Origin: G963676655 sp963678305
GTDB lineage: Bacteria > Verrucomicrobiota > Lentisphaeria > Victivallales > Victivallaceae
DNA length: 64,000 bases
Assembly: GCA_963678305.2 (NCBI GenBank)
Contig: CAXXVV010000007.1
Location: forward strand, 166,663-230,662
Reading direction: 5' to 3'
Of the stretch, positions 1-8,185 are shown one piece after another. The notes under the pieces were generated by a model. That model made no database searches, was not told the origin of the DNA, and saw only the letters and a program-made list of their open reading frames with translations. The position numbers were made by a program, and so were the translations under genes. Each line of letters opens with the position of its first letter. The first letter of the stretch is position 1.

Positions 1-1702
1 GCTTGCGGTTGAAGAAATTTGCCCGCAATTGATACTCGCCTTTTTTCAGTTCAACTTCAAATTTCACCTCAGACTGTCCGGCCGCCACCGTTTCACATTG
101 AACCGGCATTCCGAGGATGTGCAATTGCGCCAGATCAATATCCATGGCATTTCCGTCCGAATAAAACCCATAAGATGAAGCAGCCATGCCTTCGCGGTAA
201 AATTCTACATCATCTTCTGGATCAATGCTACCGCCGATGGCATGTCCGGCCTCTTCCGGCCAACGCCGCATTTCAAATTCATATACACCATCACGTTCCG
301 CTTTGATGGGCCAATATCCCAGACACGTCCGCCCCTGACGAATTTCCTGTTGATTCCACACCGTCATATTCTCTTCACTACGCAGGTCCATTGAATTTAA
401 ACGTACCGTTTCATTCGTCCCGCCGATTGATAAGGGATTATCTTCATCCATCTGACGTGAACACAAAGCCCACCATTTTTCATATTCCGCCCGCAACTCA
501 GCCACCAGTTCCGGATGATCAGCGGAAATATCGTTTTCCTGCCCCGGATCCACCGAAAGATCATATAATTCATCATAATCAACCAGACGCCACTTATTTT
601 TCATCACACAGCTGCGCTGCCATTTGAGCGGATAAGCGACACGCTGAGTATCGGTAACCACAACCCGGTTATTCCAGTATTCCTGCGATTTTTCATGATC
701 GACCAGCGGCATTAAAGATTCTCCGTCAAAATCCAGCTTGTCAGCCGGTTTGTCAACACCGCAAATATCCAGTAGCGTAGGCATAAAATCAACGTATGAA
801 GTCAACTCTTCAATCGTCCGGCAACCGGTCATCCTGCCGTCAGGCCAGCGTATAATGAATGGAATCCGGTGTCCGCCGTCATATTCTGAACCTTTACGTC
901 CTCGCATTCCGGCGTTGTAAGCATCCGGAACGCCGTTGGTTCCGCAACCACACTGACCATTGTCACTCATGAAGATGAGAATGGTATTATCCTCGATTTC
1001 AAGTTCGGCAAGTTTATTACGCAGTTTTCCGAAATTTTCGTCAATATTGGTAATCATCCCGAGGAAACGGGCATAATTCTCCTGATCCGTATACTGCATG
1101 TATTGTTCCCAGTATTTTTTGTGAACATTGAACGGACCATGCGGCGCATTAGTCGAAATATAACAGAAAAACGGTTCATCCTTGTGTTCTTCAATGTAGT
1201 TCAACGCTTCAGCAAAAAATACATCAGTACAGTATCCTGAGAATTTTCTTGGCTTGCCGTTAACAAAGTAAGTATCGTCAAAATAATCATTCCCCCAATA
1301 ATCAGGTTGCTGGCTGATGCCGCCGCCGCCATGATAGATCGCGGATTCAAACCCCCGGTGCTGAGGCAGATAGGGATAATCATCGCCAAGGTGCCATTTG
1401 CCGAACATCCCGGTGCGATAACCGTTCTCGCGCAATGCGTCCGCCAGACACCATTCATTGCTGCGCAACAGGGAGCGTCCGCCGATGGTATGCCAGACGC
1501 CGGTCGAGTTGCAGTAATGCCCGGTCAGCAGACCGGCCCGGGTCGGGGCGCAGGTTGTACCGCAGTGAAATTGCTCGAAACTGACTGCATCACTGTGAAA
1601 ATCATCGATGTTCGGCGTTTTGATGAACGGATGTCCATTGCACCCTAAAGGCGGGTATCCCTGATCATCAGTGAGAACAAAAACAATATTGGGTCGAGAC
1701 AT
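1..1702 (-). CDS. Sulfatase, formylglycine-dependent (C-terminus cut by window edge)
   Basis: Arylsulfatase-type enzyme of the alkaline-phosphatase superfamily, expected to hydrolyse sulfate esters on glycans. Reading from ATG 1702 gives 567 residues open to the window edge. The N-terminus reads PNIVFVLTDDQG, with the metal-binding Asp pair D12/D13. CAPTR at residues 51-55 is the C-x-P-x-R signature whose Cys51 becomes formylglycine, and GMFGKWHLGDD and an SDNG metal-site motif follow further on. The Cys-type site fits either FGE or anSME maturation; no maturase gene is in the window. AAGGAG lies about six bases before the ATG. No signal peptide is visible, so the site of action is uncertain. 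It diverges from an AraC regulator 63 bp away, which probably controls it. The far C-terminal part after the catalytic domain resembles an extra beta-rich domain. Confidence 0.93.
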   Translation of the reverse strand, partial: MSRPNIVFVLTDDQGYPPLGCNGHPFIKTPNIDDFHSDAVSFEQFHCGTTCAPTRAGLLTGHYCNSTGVWHTIGGRSLLRSNEWCLADALRENGYRTGMFGKWHLGDDYPYLPQHRGFESAIYHGGGGISQQPDYWGNDYFDDTYFVNGKPRKFSGYCTDVFFAEALNYIEEHKDEPFFCYISTNAPHGPFNVHKKYWEQYMQYTDQENYARFLGMITNIDENFGKLRNKLAELEIEDNTILIFMSDNGQCGCGTNGVPDAYNAGMRGRKGSEYDGGHRIPFIIRWPDGRMTGCRTIEELTSYVDFMPTLLDICGVDKPADKLDFDGESLMPLVDHEKSQEYWNNRVVVTDTQRVAYPLKWQRSCVMKNKWRLVDYDELYDLSVDPGQENDISADHPELVAELRAEYEKWWALCSRQMDEDNPLSIGGTNETVRLNSMDLRSEENMTVWNQQEIRQGRTCLGYWPIKAERDGVYEFEMRRWPEEAGHAIGGSIDPEDDVEFYREGMAASSYGFYSDGNAMDIDLAQLHILGMPVQCETVAAGQSEVKFEVELKKGEYQLRANFFNRK

Positions 1703-1712
1703 TATATACTCC

Positions 1713-1740
1713 TTGCTTATTTGTTAAGTTATTGTATAAT
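1713..1740 (+). promoter_or_regulatory. Probable promoter of the AraC-family gene
   Basis: TTGCTT (1713-1718), 16-base spacer, TATAAT (1735-1740), about 25 bases before the AraC start. The 63-bp gap also holds the Shine-Dalgarno site of the divergent sulfatase, so both genes must share this short control region. Confidence 0.45.
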
Positions 1741-1765
1741 ATAAACAACGAGTGGATATTTATCT

Positions 1766-2545
1766 ATGGATATTGCAAATAAATATATTAACAATCCTAA
1801 CATTATACATTTGCCGACAATCAGGATTATCGTCTGCAATCGGAGTAAGGTCTCCAACTGGAGGAATGCGTCTCCGGTCCGGCCGCACTGGCGTTTTTAC
1901 TGGAATCCTGAACCCGGCGCAGTGGTCAGTGACGGATACAACAAATATTTTCTCAACCAGGATTTTATCCTGGTGATCCCGCCCGGAGTAAAAGTCCGAC
2001 AAGAGATTTTAACTCCGGCAGAATCAGTCTATATCCATGCGGATATCGATCTTCCCTTGGATAATTCCAGCTTGCGACTGCTGAAATTACCAATTGATCC
2101 GGGTTTGAAAGAATCGGTAAAGCGTCTTGCCGAATCACTTGACCATCCATTAATTGCCGGTGAATTCATTTATGCGGTCATATCGCGTTTACCGAAGAGC
2201 ATTTGGAGGGCTGGAACCATCGATTCAAGAATTGAGTCAATCTGCCGGCTGCTGGAAAATAAACCTGAACGAAACTGGCTAAATGCGAAACTGGCGGCAA
2301 AAGCCGGTTTCAGCGAAAATGCTTTTATCCGCCGGTTCAGGGAAGTGACCGGGGTTCCCCCACAGCGTTATCTGCTAAAGCTTCGTTTAAACCGGGCTGC
2401 GACCCTCTTGCTGGAAAATGAATTGTCGATTGACGAGATCGCTTTGAGTAGCGGTTTTTGTGATCGCAACTATTTATCCAAGATGTTTCGCAAACACTTC
2501 GGGCAACCTCCCGGCCGTTTCCGCGCCGGAATAAACGCACCATAA
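1766..2545 (+). CDS. AraC-family transcriptional regulator
   Basis: DNA-binding regulator of 259 residues. The first ~150 residues form a cupin-like sensing domain typical of AraC proteins that bind a small molecule (HWRFYWNPEPGA, then FILVIPPGVKVRQE). The last ~100 residues are the double helix-turn-helix domain: LAAKAGFSENAFIRRFREVTG for the first, IDEIALSSGFCDRNYLSKMF for the second, ending with the usual GQPPGRFR turn. It stands head to head with the sulfatase, the standard arrangement for a local activator of a glycan-degrading gene; the inducer cannot be deduced. The regulator is typical in length and shows no damage. Confidence 0.9.
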   Translation: MDIANKYINNPNIIHLPTIRIIVCNRSKVSNWRNASPVRPHWRFYWNPEPGAVVSDGYNKYFLNQDFILVIPPGVKVRQEILTPAESVYIHADIDLPLDNSSLRLLKLPIDPGLKESVKRLAESLDHPLIAGEFIYAVISRLPKSIWRAGTIDSRIESICRLLENKPERNWLNAKLAAKAGFSENAFIRRFREVTGVPPQRYLLKLRLNRAATLLLENELSIDEIALSSGFCDRNYLSKMFRKHFGQPPGRFRAGINAP

Positions 2546-2564
2546 TCCTATTTATCATTTTAAA

Positions 2565-2614
2565 ATAATGCCGTTTTTCCAGAACCCATATAAAAATCAT
2601 CTGGTCTTTTATTA
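2565..2614 (+). repeat. Dispersed TACCTGGTA-type repeat, degenerate copy A
   Basis: AATAATGCCGTTTTTCC followed after a short gap by ATCTGGTCTTTTATTAT. It matches the other copies in this window at both ends but has lost the TACC half of the palindrome. It is the only clear copy lying between two co-directional genes. Confidence 0.5.
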
Positions 2615-2660
2615 TGATTATTGGTTTTCAGGCAAACAGTCAAGTTTATATCAAAAAAAT

Positions 2661-2697
2661 TTGCTTATAAGGTTGCATTATTTATAAACCGGTTTAT
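2661..2697 (+). promoter_or_regulatory. Promoter overlapped by LacI-type operator palindrome
   Basis: TTGCTT (2661-2666), 16-base spacer, TATAAA (2683-2688). The -10 hexamer is overlapped by the perfect 14-base palindrome ATAAACCGGTTTAT (2684-2697), whose AAACCGGTTT core is the form bound by many LacI-family repressors. Binding there would block the promoter of the oxidoreductase at 2729. Confidence 0.6.
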
Positions 2698-2728
2698 TTT
2701 TACATAAAGACCAAAAAGGAGTTTATGA

Positions 2729-3778
2729 ATGAAAACTATTAAGTGCGGAATTATCGGTTGCGGAGTAATCGCTCCATCACATATAGAAAGTTTTCAGCGT
2801 CTGCCGGGCGTTGAAGTAAAATGGGTCTGCGACCTGGTCGAAGAAAAGGCCAGACACAGGGCGGAAAGCTATAATATTCCTTGCACCACCACAGATTACA
2901 AAGAGGTATTGAAGGACCCGGAAATCGATTGCATCGCAGTGTGTACCGAGCACGGCAGCCATGCTAAAATCGTCATCGACGCTCTGGACAGCAAAAAACA
3001 TGTCCTGTGCGAAAAAGCTCTGGGCAGAAGTTCAAAATGTATTGAAGAAATGCAGGCTGCTCATGACCGCAATCCCGAATTGATTTTCGGCGGAATATTC
3101 CAGCATCGCCATGAACCGATAAACCGTGAATTGAAAAAACTCATCGAAGAAGGTGCGTTCGGCACGATCACGACTATCAATTTAAACTGCTGTTGTCTGC
3201 GGACAAATGAATACTATCTGGGCGACGCCTGGCGCGGGACCTGGGAACATGAAGGCGGCTCAGTTTTGATCAATCAGGCAATTCATTACCTTGATCTGGT
3301 CAAATGGCTGTTCGGCGGAATCGACGAACTTACCGCAAGATGCGACAACCTGACTCATCAGGGGGTTATCGAAACTGAAGATACCGCGGTTATTCTGGTA
3401 AAGTTTTCATCCGGACCTCTCGGCGCAATAACCGCAACTGCTTCCAGCGCCGCAAAATGGCATAATAAAATAAGTATCAGCGGTACCGACGGCTATCTGG
3501 AATATCTGAATCTCAAGCCGACTCATTTGGAATTTGATTCTTCTGAAAAACAAGCTGAAGTCGAGTCCAGACTGGCAAACTGCGGAATCGAGGACGCGTT
3601 ACAGGAAAACAAAGGCTACTACGGAGGCGGTCACCCGGGACAGATATGTGATTTTGTTGAAGCCATCCGGGAAAACAGAGCTCCATTCGTATCCGCTAAA
3701 TCCGCGGCGGAAACGGTCCATATGGTCATGGCATGTTACGAATCGAGCCGGACCGGTCAATGGGTCAAGCTTAAATAA
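2729..3778 (+). CDS. Gfo/Idh/MocA-family oxidoreductase
   Basis: NAD(P)-dependent sugar or inositol-type dehydrogenase, 349 residues, the normal length of the family. The Rossmann fold begins at once with GIIGCGVIAPSH (residues 7-18). CEKALGRS (94-101) is the EKP-like loop, here EKA. NQAIHYLDLVKWL (182-194) holds the family's conserved His-x2-Asp pair (H186, D189). AAGGAG precedes the ATG. The substrate cannot be told from sequence, but the sulfatase neighbour and the LacI-type operator in its promoter point to use of a sugar derivative. It ends 12 bp from a convergent gene. Confidence 0.92.
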   Translation: MKTIKCGIIGCGVIAPSHIESFQRLPGVEVKWVCDLVEEKARHRAESYNIPCTTTDYKEVLKDPEIDCIAVCTEHGSHAKIVIDALDSKKHVLCEKALGRSSKCIEEMQAAHDRNPELIFGGIFQHRHEPINRELKKLIEEGAFGTITTINLNCCCLRTNEYYLGDAWRGTWEHEGGSVLINQAIHYLDLVKWLFGGIDELTARCDNLTHQGVIETEDTAVILVKFSSGPLGAITATASSAAKWHNKISISGTDGYLEYLNLKPTHLEFDSSEKQAEVESRLANCGIEDALQENKGYYGGGHPGQICDFVEAIRENRAPFVSAKSAAETVHMVMACYESSRTGQWVKLK

Positions 3779-3790
3779 TCCAATTCCCAA

Positions 3791-4804
3791 TCATACCAGC
3801 ACGGTCGCCCAGCGAAACAGGATGACCGTGTACAGCACACAGCTCCACCAAGCAGCCTGCTGGGCGCAACGGTAATGACGGTATTTCAAAATAATCAAAG
3901 CGGCTAAACCACAGGCCGCCAATTTGAAGCACACCAGCAAAAGCGGTGTCCCCAGCATTGTTTTTGCAATAATATTCAACTCAAGTTCAATATTATTTTT
4001 CATGACCACTAAAGTGGAAATTAAGTCATACAAGTTCAATGCAATGAACAGGGATATTGCGTACCAAACTTGCTTCACAGCTTCGCTGCTATTGTTTCTC
4101 CCTTTGATCGTACCTTCATTTTTTGGATGATGCGACAATAAGATACCAAGCGAAAGCACCGAAAGGACAAGGCCCGCCACGGCAAGCACCTGATATTTGA
4201 CACCGCCGTGTTGGTCGTCAGCATTTCGAAAATATGCATTTTTTTCTTTTACCGCGGCAATGCGAGCCTGCAAGGTCGAAGACGGTTGTATGCTGGCAAT
4301 TATCTGTTTCCATTCCCACGATGCGAAACTATGGCCCGGAATATTCATTAAAATTTTTATTTTTTCCTCATTCCTTTTTTTAGAAGCAATAACCTCCATA
4401 ATTTGTATAGTTGTATATGAGGGCAATAAACAGGCCTGATTACTTTGATTGATAATCAACAACGAGTCGGCATTAAGGTCACGTTCGATCCAAAACATCA
4501 CCATGGTCTGCCGGTTACGTTCAAGATAGAATTGCCCATACTCATTATCACTCTCGTATTGGGTGCAAATGGATTCCTGCGCTCTGGAAGAGAGTGGAAA
4601 TTTATTAATTGAAATCCCGTTCTTGTCGAATGCAATCGTATATGGAGGAGGTATATATCGCCCGTTGTAGATGAAAAATCCTCTTTCAACAGGCATACTT
4701 TCAAGAGTTTGCGCACCGGCCGGGCTCTCCTGCCCGGCATAAACGACGGCGGCATGGATACAGAGGGAGCATGTGACAAGAAGTATTTTCACAAATCCAA
4801 ACAT
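3791..4804 (-). CDS. Unknown secreted/membrane protein with four C-terminal spans
   Basis: Not a protein I recognise with certainty; 337 residues. A signal peptide (FVKILLVTCSLCIHAAVVYA) is followed by about 170 soluble residues, probably periplasmic. Then come four hydrophobic segments: around YQVLAVAGLVLSVLSLGILL, WYAISLFIALNLYDLISTLV, LLLVCFKLAACGLAALIILK and WWSCVLYTVILFRWATVLV. The stretch LFIALNLYDLISTLVVMK recalls the DUF5658-type membrane family, a weak comparison made from memory. A Shine-Dalgarno-like AAAGGA lies before the start. It follows a 33-residue membrane peptide gene by 35 bp on the same strand, so the two are likely co-transcribed. Confidence 0.7.
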   Translation of the reverse strand: MFGFVKILLVTCSLCIHAAVVYAGQESPAGAQTLESMPVERGFFIYNGRYIPPPYTIAFDKNGISINKFPLSSRAQESICTQYESDNEYGQFYLERNRQTMVMFWIERDLNADSLLIINQSNQACLLPSYTTIQIMEVIASKKRNEEKIKILMNIPGHSFASWEWKQIIASIQPSSTLQARIAAVKEKNAYFRNADDQHGGVKYQVLAVAGLVLSVLSLGILLSHHPKNEGTIKGRNNSSEAVKQVWYAISLFIALNLYDLISTLVVMKNNIELELNIIAKTMLGTPLLLVCFKLAACGLAALIILKYRHYRCAQQAAWWSCVLYTVILFRWATVLV

Positions 4805-4839
4805 TTCATGTATCCTTTATATGCTACTGCTATCTCCAA

Positions 4840-4941
4840 TCAGCCGGCGAGACCGCTGATGTAAACACAAGTTCCGGTCACAACACAGGCAACTACTACC
4901 AGGATAACAGCTTCCAACGGGGTAAAATCTATTTTCGTCAT
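4840..4941 (-). CDS. 33-residue single-span membrane peptide
   Basis: Small open frame MTKIDFTPLEA... then a continuous hydrophobic run (VILVVVACVVTGTCVYI) and a SGLAG end. One membrane span fills more than half of the peptide. AAAAGGA lies about nine bases before the ATG, a good ribosome site in otherwise AT-rich DNA. It sits 35 bp before the membrane protein at 4804, suggesting a two-gene unit in which this peptide may be an accessory subunit. No family is recognised. Confidence 0.55.
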   Translation of the reverse strand: MTKIDFTPLEAVILVVVACVVTGTCVYISGLAG

Positions 4942-5385
4942 GATGACAATCCTTTTTAAATTAATTTATGATTCAACAACATCTTCCCCCCGATTGAAAG
5001 ATTATTGTTTCATATACCATTCCTTAATTTTGTTCAGTTCTATTTCTGAATAACACAATCTATACACCTGGTTTTATATTTTTATTACACTTATGCTAAA
5101 AAAAGATTTAACCGGGCATACCTTTATAATTAGACGCTGCAACATCGCAAAAAGTTACAAAAAAAGCTTAAACAACCAAACTTATTTATCAGTACCACAA
5201 CGAAGTCAGCAAGATTTTAAACTTAATTCAACATAAGATGTGTAAATACACCTGCTTAATAAATATTTCCCGCTGGAAATAAAAAACCGCAGTGCTATAT
5301 TGAGGTCTTATCCGGGCGAATGGACCAATTTCAACTATAACGGCACCGGGCAAATCGTAATTATGAATTTCTCAGGAGTTTAGCG
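4942..5385. other. Intergenic stretch, AT-rich
   Basis: It should hold the divergent promoters of the small membrane peptide (left) and of the UROD-like gene (right). An AGGAG ribosome site lies just before 5386. From 5246 to 5383 a 45-codon frame without an ATG start stays open and ends in YNGTGQIVIMNFSGV, which could be the tail of a decayed gene. Nothing else is supported. Confidence 0.4.
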
Positions 5386-6438
5386 ATGGATTATATTAAT
5401 AATGCAAAATATGAGTCGAATTTGGCAAAGATCAGGCGTTTCTGGGACGGAGAGGGCCGGGTTATGTTTTCGCTGAATACATCAGAATATAATTATCGGC
5501 AAAACTTTGATCATGACGAAATTTGCCGGCTGGCGCCATTGAATATCGCGGCCGTCGACAAACTGCCCGGTTGCAACATGCCTTGTTTTTTTCCCGATTT
5601 CGGAACCGTTTCAACCGCTAAATACTGGGGCGGAAATACTTTTTTCCCGCACGATGATTCCCATGATATTTTTATTGAACCTGTCGCAAAATCAGTCGAT
5701 GAAGCCATGTCCATTACTCCAAGAGCCGCCGACGCGCCGGATATGGATGCCGCAATCGCGATCAACTTGTACAAACAGGTATCGGCGACTATGAAGACTG
5801 ACAAACTCTGGCTGCGCACTCCGGATTTTCAGGGAACGTTGAATACAGCGTCACTGATTATGGATCAGGAAGAAATGATGATGGCAATGTATACTGAACC
5901 GGAAAAACTGCATCGACTGCTTGATCGAATCTGTAATTTCCTGATCGACTACTTCAACTATCTCAAACGCGAATCCGGCAACCGGATCTGCGGCAACATC
6001 TGGCCCTATACTTTTTTCCCGTCGGATATCGGCGCGAGTTTTACCGAAGACTTTATGCCGTTGATCTCGGCGGATGAATACAAGGAATTCGGCCTGCCAT
6101 ACGTGGAAAGGATGTCCGAAGCGTTTGGCGCGGTTCATATCCACTGCTGCGGGGATTGGGGACGCCATGCGGAAAATCTTTACAATTCAAAAGCAAATAT
6201 CAAAGCAGCGGAGTTCCACTACCCCTGCACCAGAGTCGAGGAAATTGAAATCCTTAACGAAAATACTGTATTCATCCCGTATATCATCATTGACCATCAG
6301 GACAACAAAGAGTTCTCGTCCACGATTGAGTATTACGACTACCTGCTGGCAAACAGTTCACCCCAAAACCGTTTCTGGTTCCCGTTCTGCGATCCAACCG
6401 AAGAAGCAATCTCATTCGCAAAAAAGCTGGGATTTTAA
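5386..6438 (+). CDS. Uroporphyrinogen decarboxylase-like (URO-D/MtaA fold) protein
   Basis: Protein of 350 residues with the uroporphyrinogen decarboxylase fold, the family that also contains the corrinoid methyltransferases MtaA and CmuA. Seen: PGCNMPCFFPDFGT near residue 65, the long central helices around MDQEEMMMAMYTEPEKLHRLLD, the zinc-ligand-like motif HIHCCGDWGRH near residue 255, and a C-terminal FWFPFCDPTEEAIS segment. It is not the haem enzyme itself: the N-terminal RPPVW-type substrate motif is absent. A methyl transfer role is possible but unproven; no corrinoid protein gene is nearby. AGGAG precedes the ATG. A second member lies at 26336-27424. Confidence 0.75.
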   Translation: MDYINNAKYESNLAKIRRFWDGEGRVMFSLNTSEYNYRQNFDHDEICRLAPLNIAAVDKLPGCNMPCFFPDFGTVSTAKYWGGNTFFPHDDSHDIFIEPVAKSVDEAMSITPRAADAPDMDAAIAINLYKQVSATMKTDKLWLRTPDFQGTLNTASLIMDQEEMMMAMYTEPEKLHRLLDRICNFLIDYFNYLKRESGNRICGNIWPYTFFPSDIGASFTEDFMPLISADEYKEFGLPYVERMSEAFGAVHIHCCGDWGRHAENLYNSKANIKAAEFHYPCTRVEEIEILNENTVFIPYIIIDHQDNKEFSSTIEYYDYLLANSSPQNRFWFPFCDPTEEAISFAKKLGF

Positions 6439-6455
6439 GTTTAGCCGCCATGCTT

Positions 6456-6502
6456 GCTCTCGAACCTTGGGTCGGTTCTCATCATTGCGGTTACACTTGT
6501 GG
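6456..6502 (+). repeat. Junction repeat R1
   Basis: Begins GCTCTCGAACCT and ends GGTTCTCATCATTGCGGTTAC + CTTGTGG-like sequence. Nearly identical to 8139-8185, 1.7 kb away on the same strand, with only a few substitutions. The starting 12-mer is also found at 6974-6985. Confidence 0.7.
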
Positions 6503-6944
6503 GAAAGAAGCATTTTCTGCACTTTGTGTCATGAGCATTTTCAATATTACGCACTGAAAGCGCGACACATATCCAGCCCGGGGTAATTGAGCGATAGCGA
6601 TTGAGCTCCGGGAAACTGGCAAACATATAAAGCCCTGTAGGGGCGACACATAAGGAACACCGCATCAGCCTCATTTTTATATTTGGTTCTTACAGCGTTT
6701 AATATTGCCGTGGAACTCTTCTCTTGGAATCAATCGTCTATTCGCCGTTAGGAGCCCGGCTCCCTTGTGTATCATTTTTGAAACTCACTGTTTTGATTAT
6801 AAATTTAGCTATTACCTTCATACTTGATGATGATGTTACTGTATACAGAAAGATTGTTCAGCAGGTAATATAAGGAAACAATATAAATTATTCTTAAAAG
6901 ATAAAGGATTGACGTTCGTGATACTCACTCCACAGTCACGGTAA

Positions 6945-6977
6945 CAACTGCTTCGCGTTGTCCAGTCGCTGCGCTCT
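6945..6977 (+). repeat. Junction repeat R3, fused to a tRNA-Gln fragment
   Basis: CAACTGCTTCGCGTTGTCCA and the following GTCGCTGCGCTCT match 8111-8144 with a single difference (G for A). Directly after it the sequence changes to a piece of tRNA-Gln, whereas the other copies continue into a different shared flank. Confidence 0.7.
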
Positions 6978-7002
6978 CGAACCTCGACAAAGTGAACCAG
7001 AA
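6977..7002 (-). pseudogene. tRNA-Gln fragment (T-loop to anticodon)
   Basis: 26 bases identical to 8309-8334 of the intact tRNA-Gln, covering part of the T-arm, the variable loop and the 3' anticodon stem and loop. The break is inside the T-loop. A further short match (GCTACCA at about 7007) suggests that more of the tRNA was once present. Confidence 0.7.
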
Positions 7003-7051
7003 GAATTGCTACCAAATTGAATTACGAAAATGCTAGTCCATTTGTTGTCTA

Positions 7052-7714
7052 TTAATTCAACTTCAAATTCTCGCATTTTTCAATAAAAGATTCAACTTCA
7101 TCTTTATACATTTGTTCAATTAATCTTTTATCCACTTGCTCCAAACCCACTATAGCATATAAACTTTTATAGGCGTCTTTATATCTTGTATAAGCGTTTA
7201 TGTCATAATCAGCTAATCTAAATTTATACTCATCCCATGCATCAAACTTCAAATGTCTTATAAATTCTTCTCGTGACATATAAGAAGCCTGGGTGGTACC
7301 AGGAAGAAGTAAAGGAGTTTGTGCTGCCTTTGCTATTTTTAAATTATCACTTACCTCTTCAATAATTATTTTGGAAAGATACTTTGTGCGTGACGTTTTT
7401 TTTATTACTGGGAGAAATAAAGCAAGTATAATACCAAAAGCAGTACATAACGCAGAAAATGCCCCCCAAAATACACTAGGCTCAATTGATTTCGCAATGA
7501 ATCCTTTTTCATTATCTTTTTTATTTTTCTGACACAATAATTTTACAGCAATCTTTTCGGATACACAAAAGTCTTTCTGAGGAACTAAGTTTACTTCCTT
7601 TTGTCCCCCTGTCACAGAATGATTTACTGAAAGCGCCAGAGGCTTACTACAATTGGATTGAGCAGGACATAATACAGGGATAAATGCCAATAGAATTAAG
7701 AGATTAATTTTCAT
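7052..7714 (-). CDS. Unknown secreted or membrane protein in the tRNA-side zone
   Basis: Not recognised. From ATG 7714 the protein has 220 residues: a signal peptide (MKINLLILLAFIPVLCPAQS), about 65 probably periplasmic residues with a few cysteines, one membrane span (FWGAFSALCTAFGIILALFL) and a charged helical cytoplasmic tail rich in Lys, Glu and Tyr. An upstream ATG (7732) is possible, but the chosen start places the signal peptide at the N-terminus and has GGAGAAG upstream. Its DNA is more AT-rich than that of the housekeeping genes, and it is flanked by tRNA-Gln fragments, so it may have arrived by transfer as cargo of a decayed island. Confidence 0.6.
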   Translation of the reverse strand: MKINLLILLAFIPVLCPAQSNCSKPLALSVNHSVTGGQKEVNLVPQKDFCVSEKIAVKLLCQKNKKDNEKGFIAKSIEPSVFWGAFSALCTAFGIILALFLPVIKKTSRTKYLSKIIIEEVSDNLKIAKAAQTPLLLPGTTQASYMSREEFIRHLKFDAWDEYKFRLADYDINAYTRYKDAYKSLYAIVGLEQVDKRLIEQMYKDEVESFIEKCENLKLN

Positions 7715-7962
7715 TATTACATTCTTCTCCATAATAAAACATTTATGGAGCAAATATAGTACGCATATTAAGTATTTCAAACACGTTCCGCAAGGAACAC
7801 TTCACATCAAACAAAGTTTGATACTTCATAGCGAATGCAATGAGCCACTTCACGGGGAGAGATGGATTGCCTACGGCAATATGAAAAGTGAAGTAAGGCT
7901 ACGCCTTGTGAAGTTGAAGTGTGTCTTCGACCCACTTCGTGTTTTTTTGCCCGTAACCGGGC

Positions 7963-7987
7963 AAAAAATGGCAGTCCCGCAAGGATT
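7963..7987 (-). pseudogene. tRNA-Gln 3'-end fragment
   Basis: 25 bases identical to 8285-8309, i.e. the trailer, CCA end, acceptor strand and half of the T-arm of the intact tRNA-Gln. It breaks at the same T-loop position as the fragment at 6977-7002 and continues into GACGTTCGT, as at 6911-6919. Confidence 0.75.
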
Positions 7988-8110
7988 GACGTTCGTTTCA
8001 CTCTCTCCAGCACTTTGTGCTGGCAGTCGCCACGCTCTTTCCGCTCGTTCCTCGCTCTCGCACACAAGGTGCGGGCTGTCGCGCTGCTCTGACGCTCGCA
8101 AGCTCGCTAG

Positions 8111-8185
8111 CAACTGCTTCGCGTTGTCCAGTCGCTACGCTCTCGAACCTCTGGTTGGTTCTCATCATTGCGGTTACGCCTGTGG
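8111..8185 (+). repeat. Junction repeat R2 (longest copy)
   Basis: Its left half (8111-8144) matches R3 at 6945-6977; its right half (8139-8185) matches R1 at 6456-6502. It therefore links the other two copies and is probably closest to the original form. Confidence 0.7.

Larger units (their letters stand above)
6439..7051. other. Gene-poor zone left of the tRNA-Gln region
   Basis: No supportable gene. It contains a junction repeat (6456-6502), a GGAGC-CCG-GCTCC hairpin (6751-6763), the short repeat AAGGATTGACGTTCGT (6904-6919), a second junction repeat (6945-6977), and a 26-base piece of tRNA-Gln (6977-7002). Frames listed here on either strand have no coding character. Confidence 0.6.

Noticed and set aside
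5060..5100. Seventh copy of the TACCTGGTA repeat (ACACCTGGTTTTATATTT)
   Set aside because: Only the CCTGG and AT-rich right end fit; the palindrome and left half are absent, so it is not separable from chance.
5246..5383. 45-codon open frame ending YNGTGQIVIMNFSGV
   Set aside because: It has no ATG or ribosome site and is bounded by a stop on its left; it may be a gene remnant but cannot be supported as a gene.
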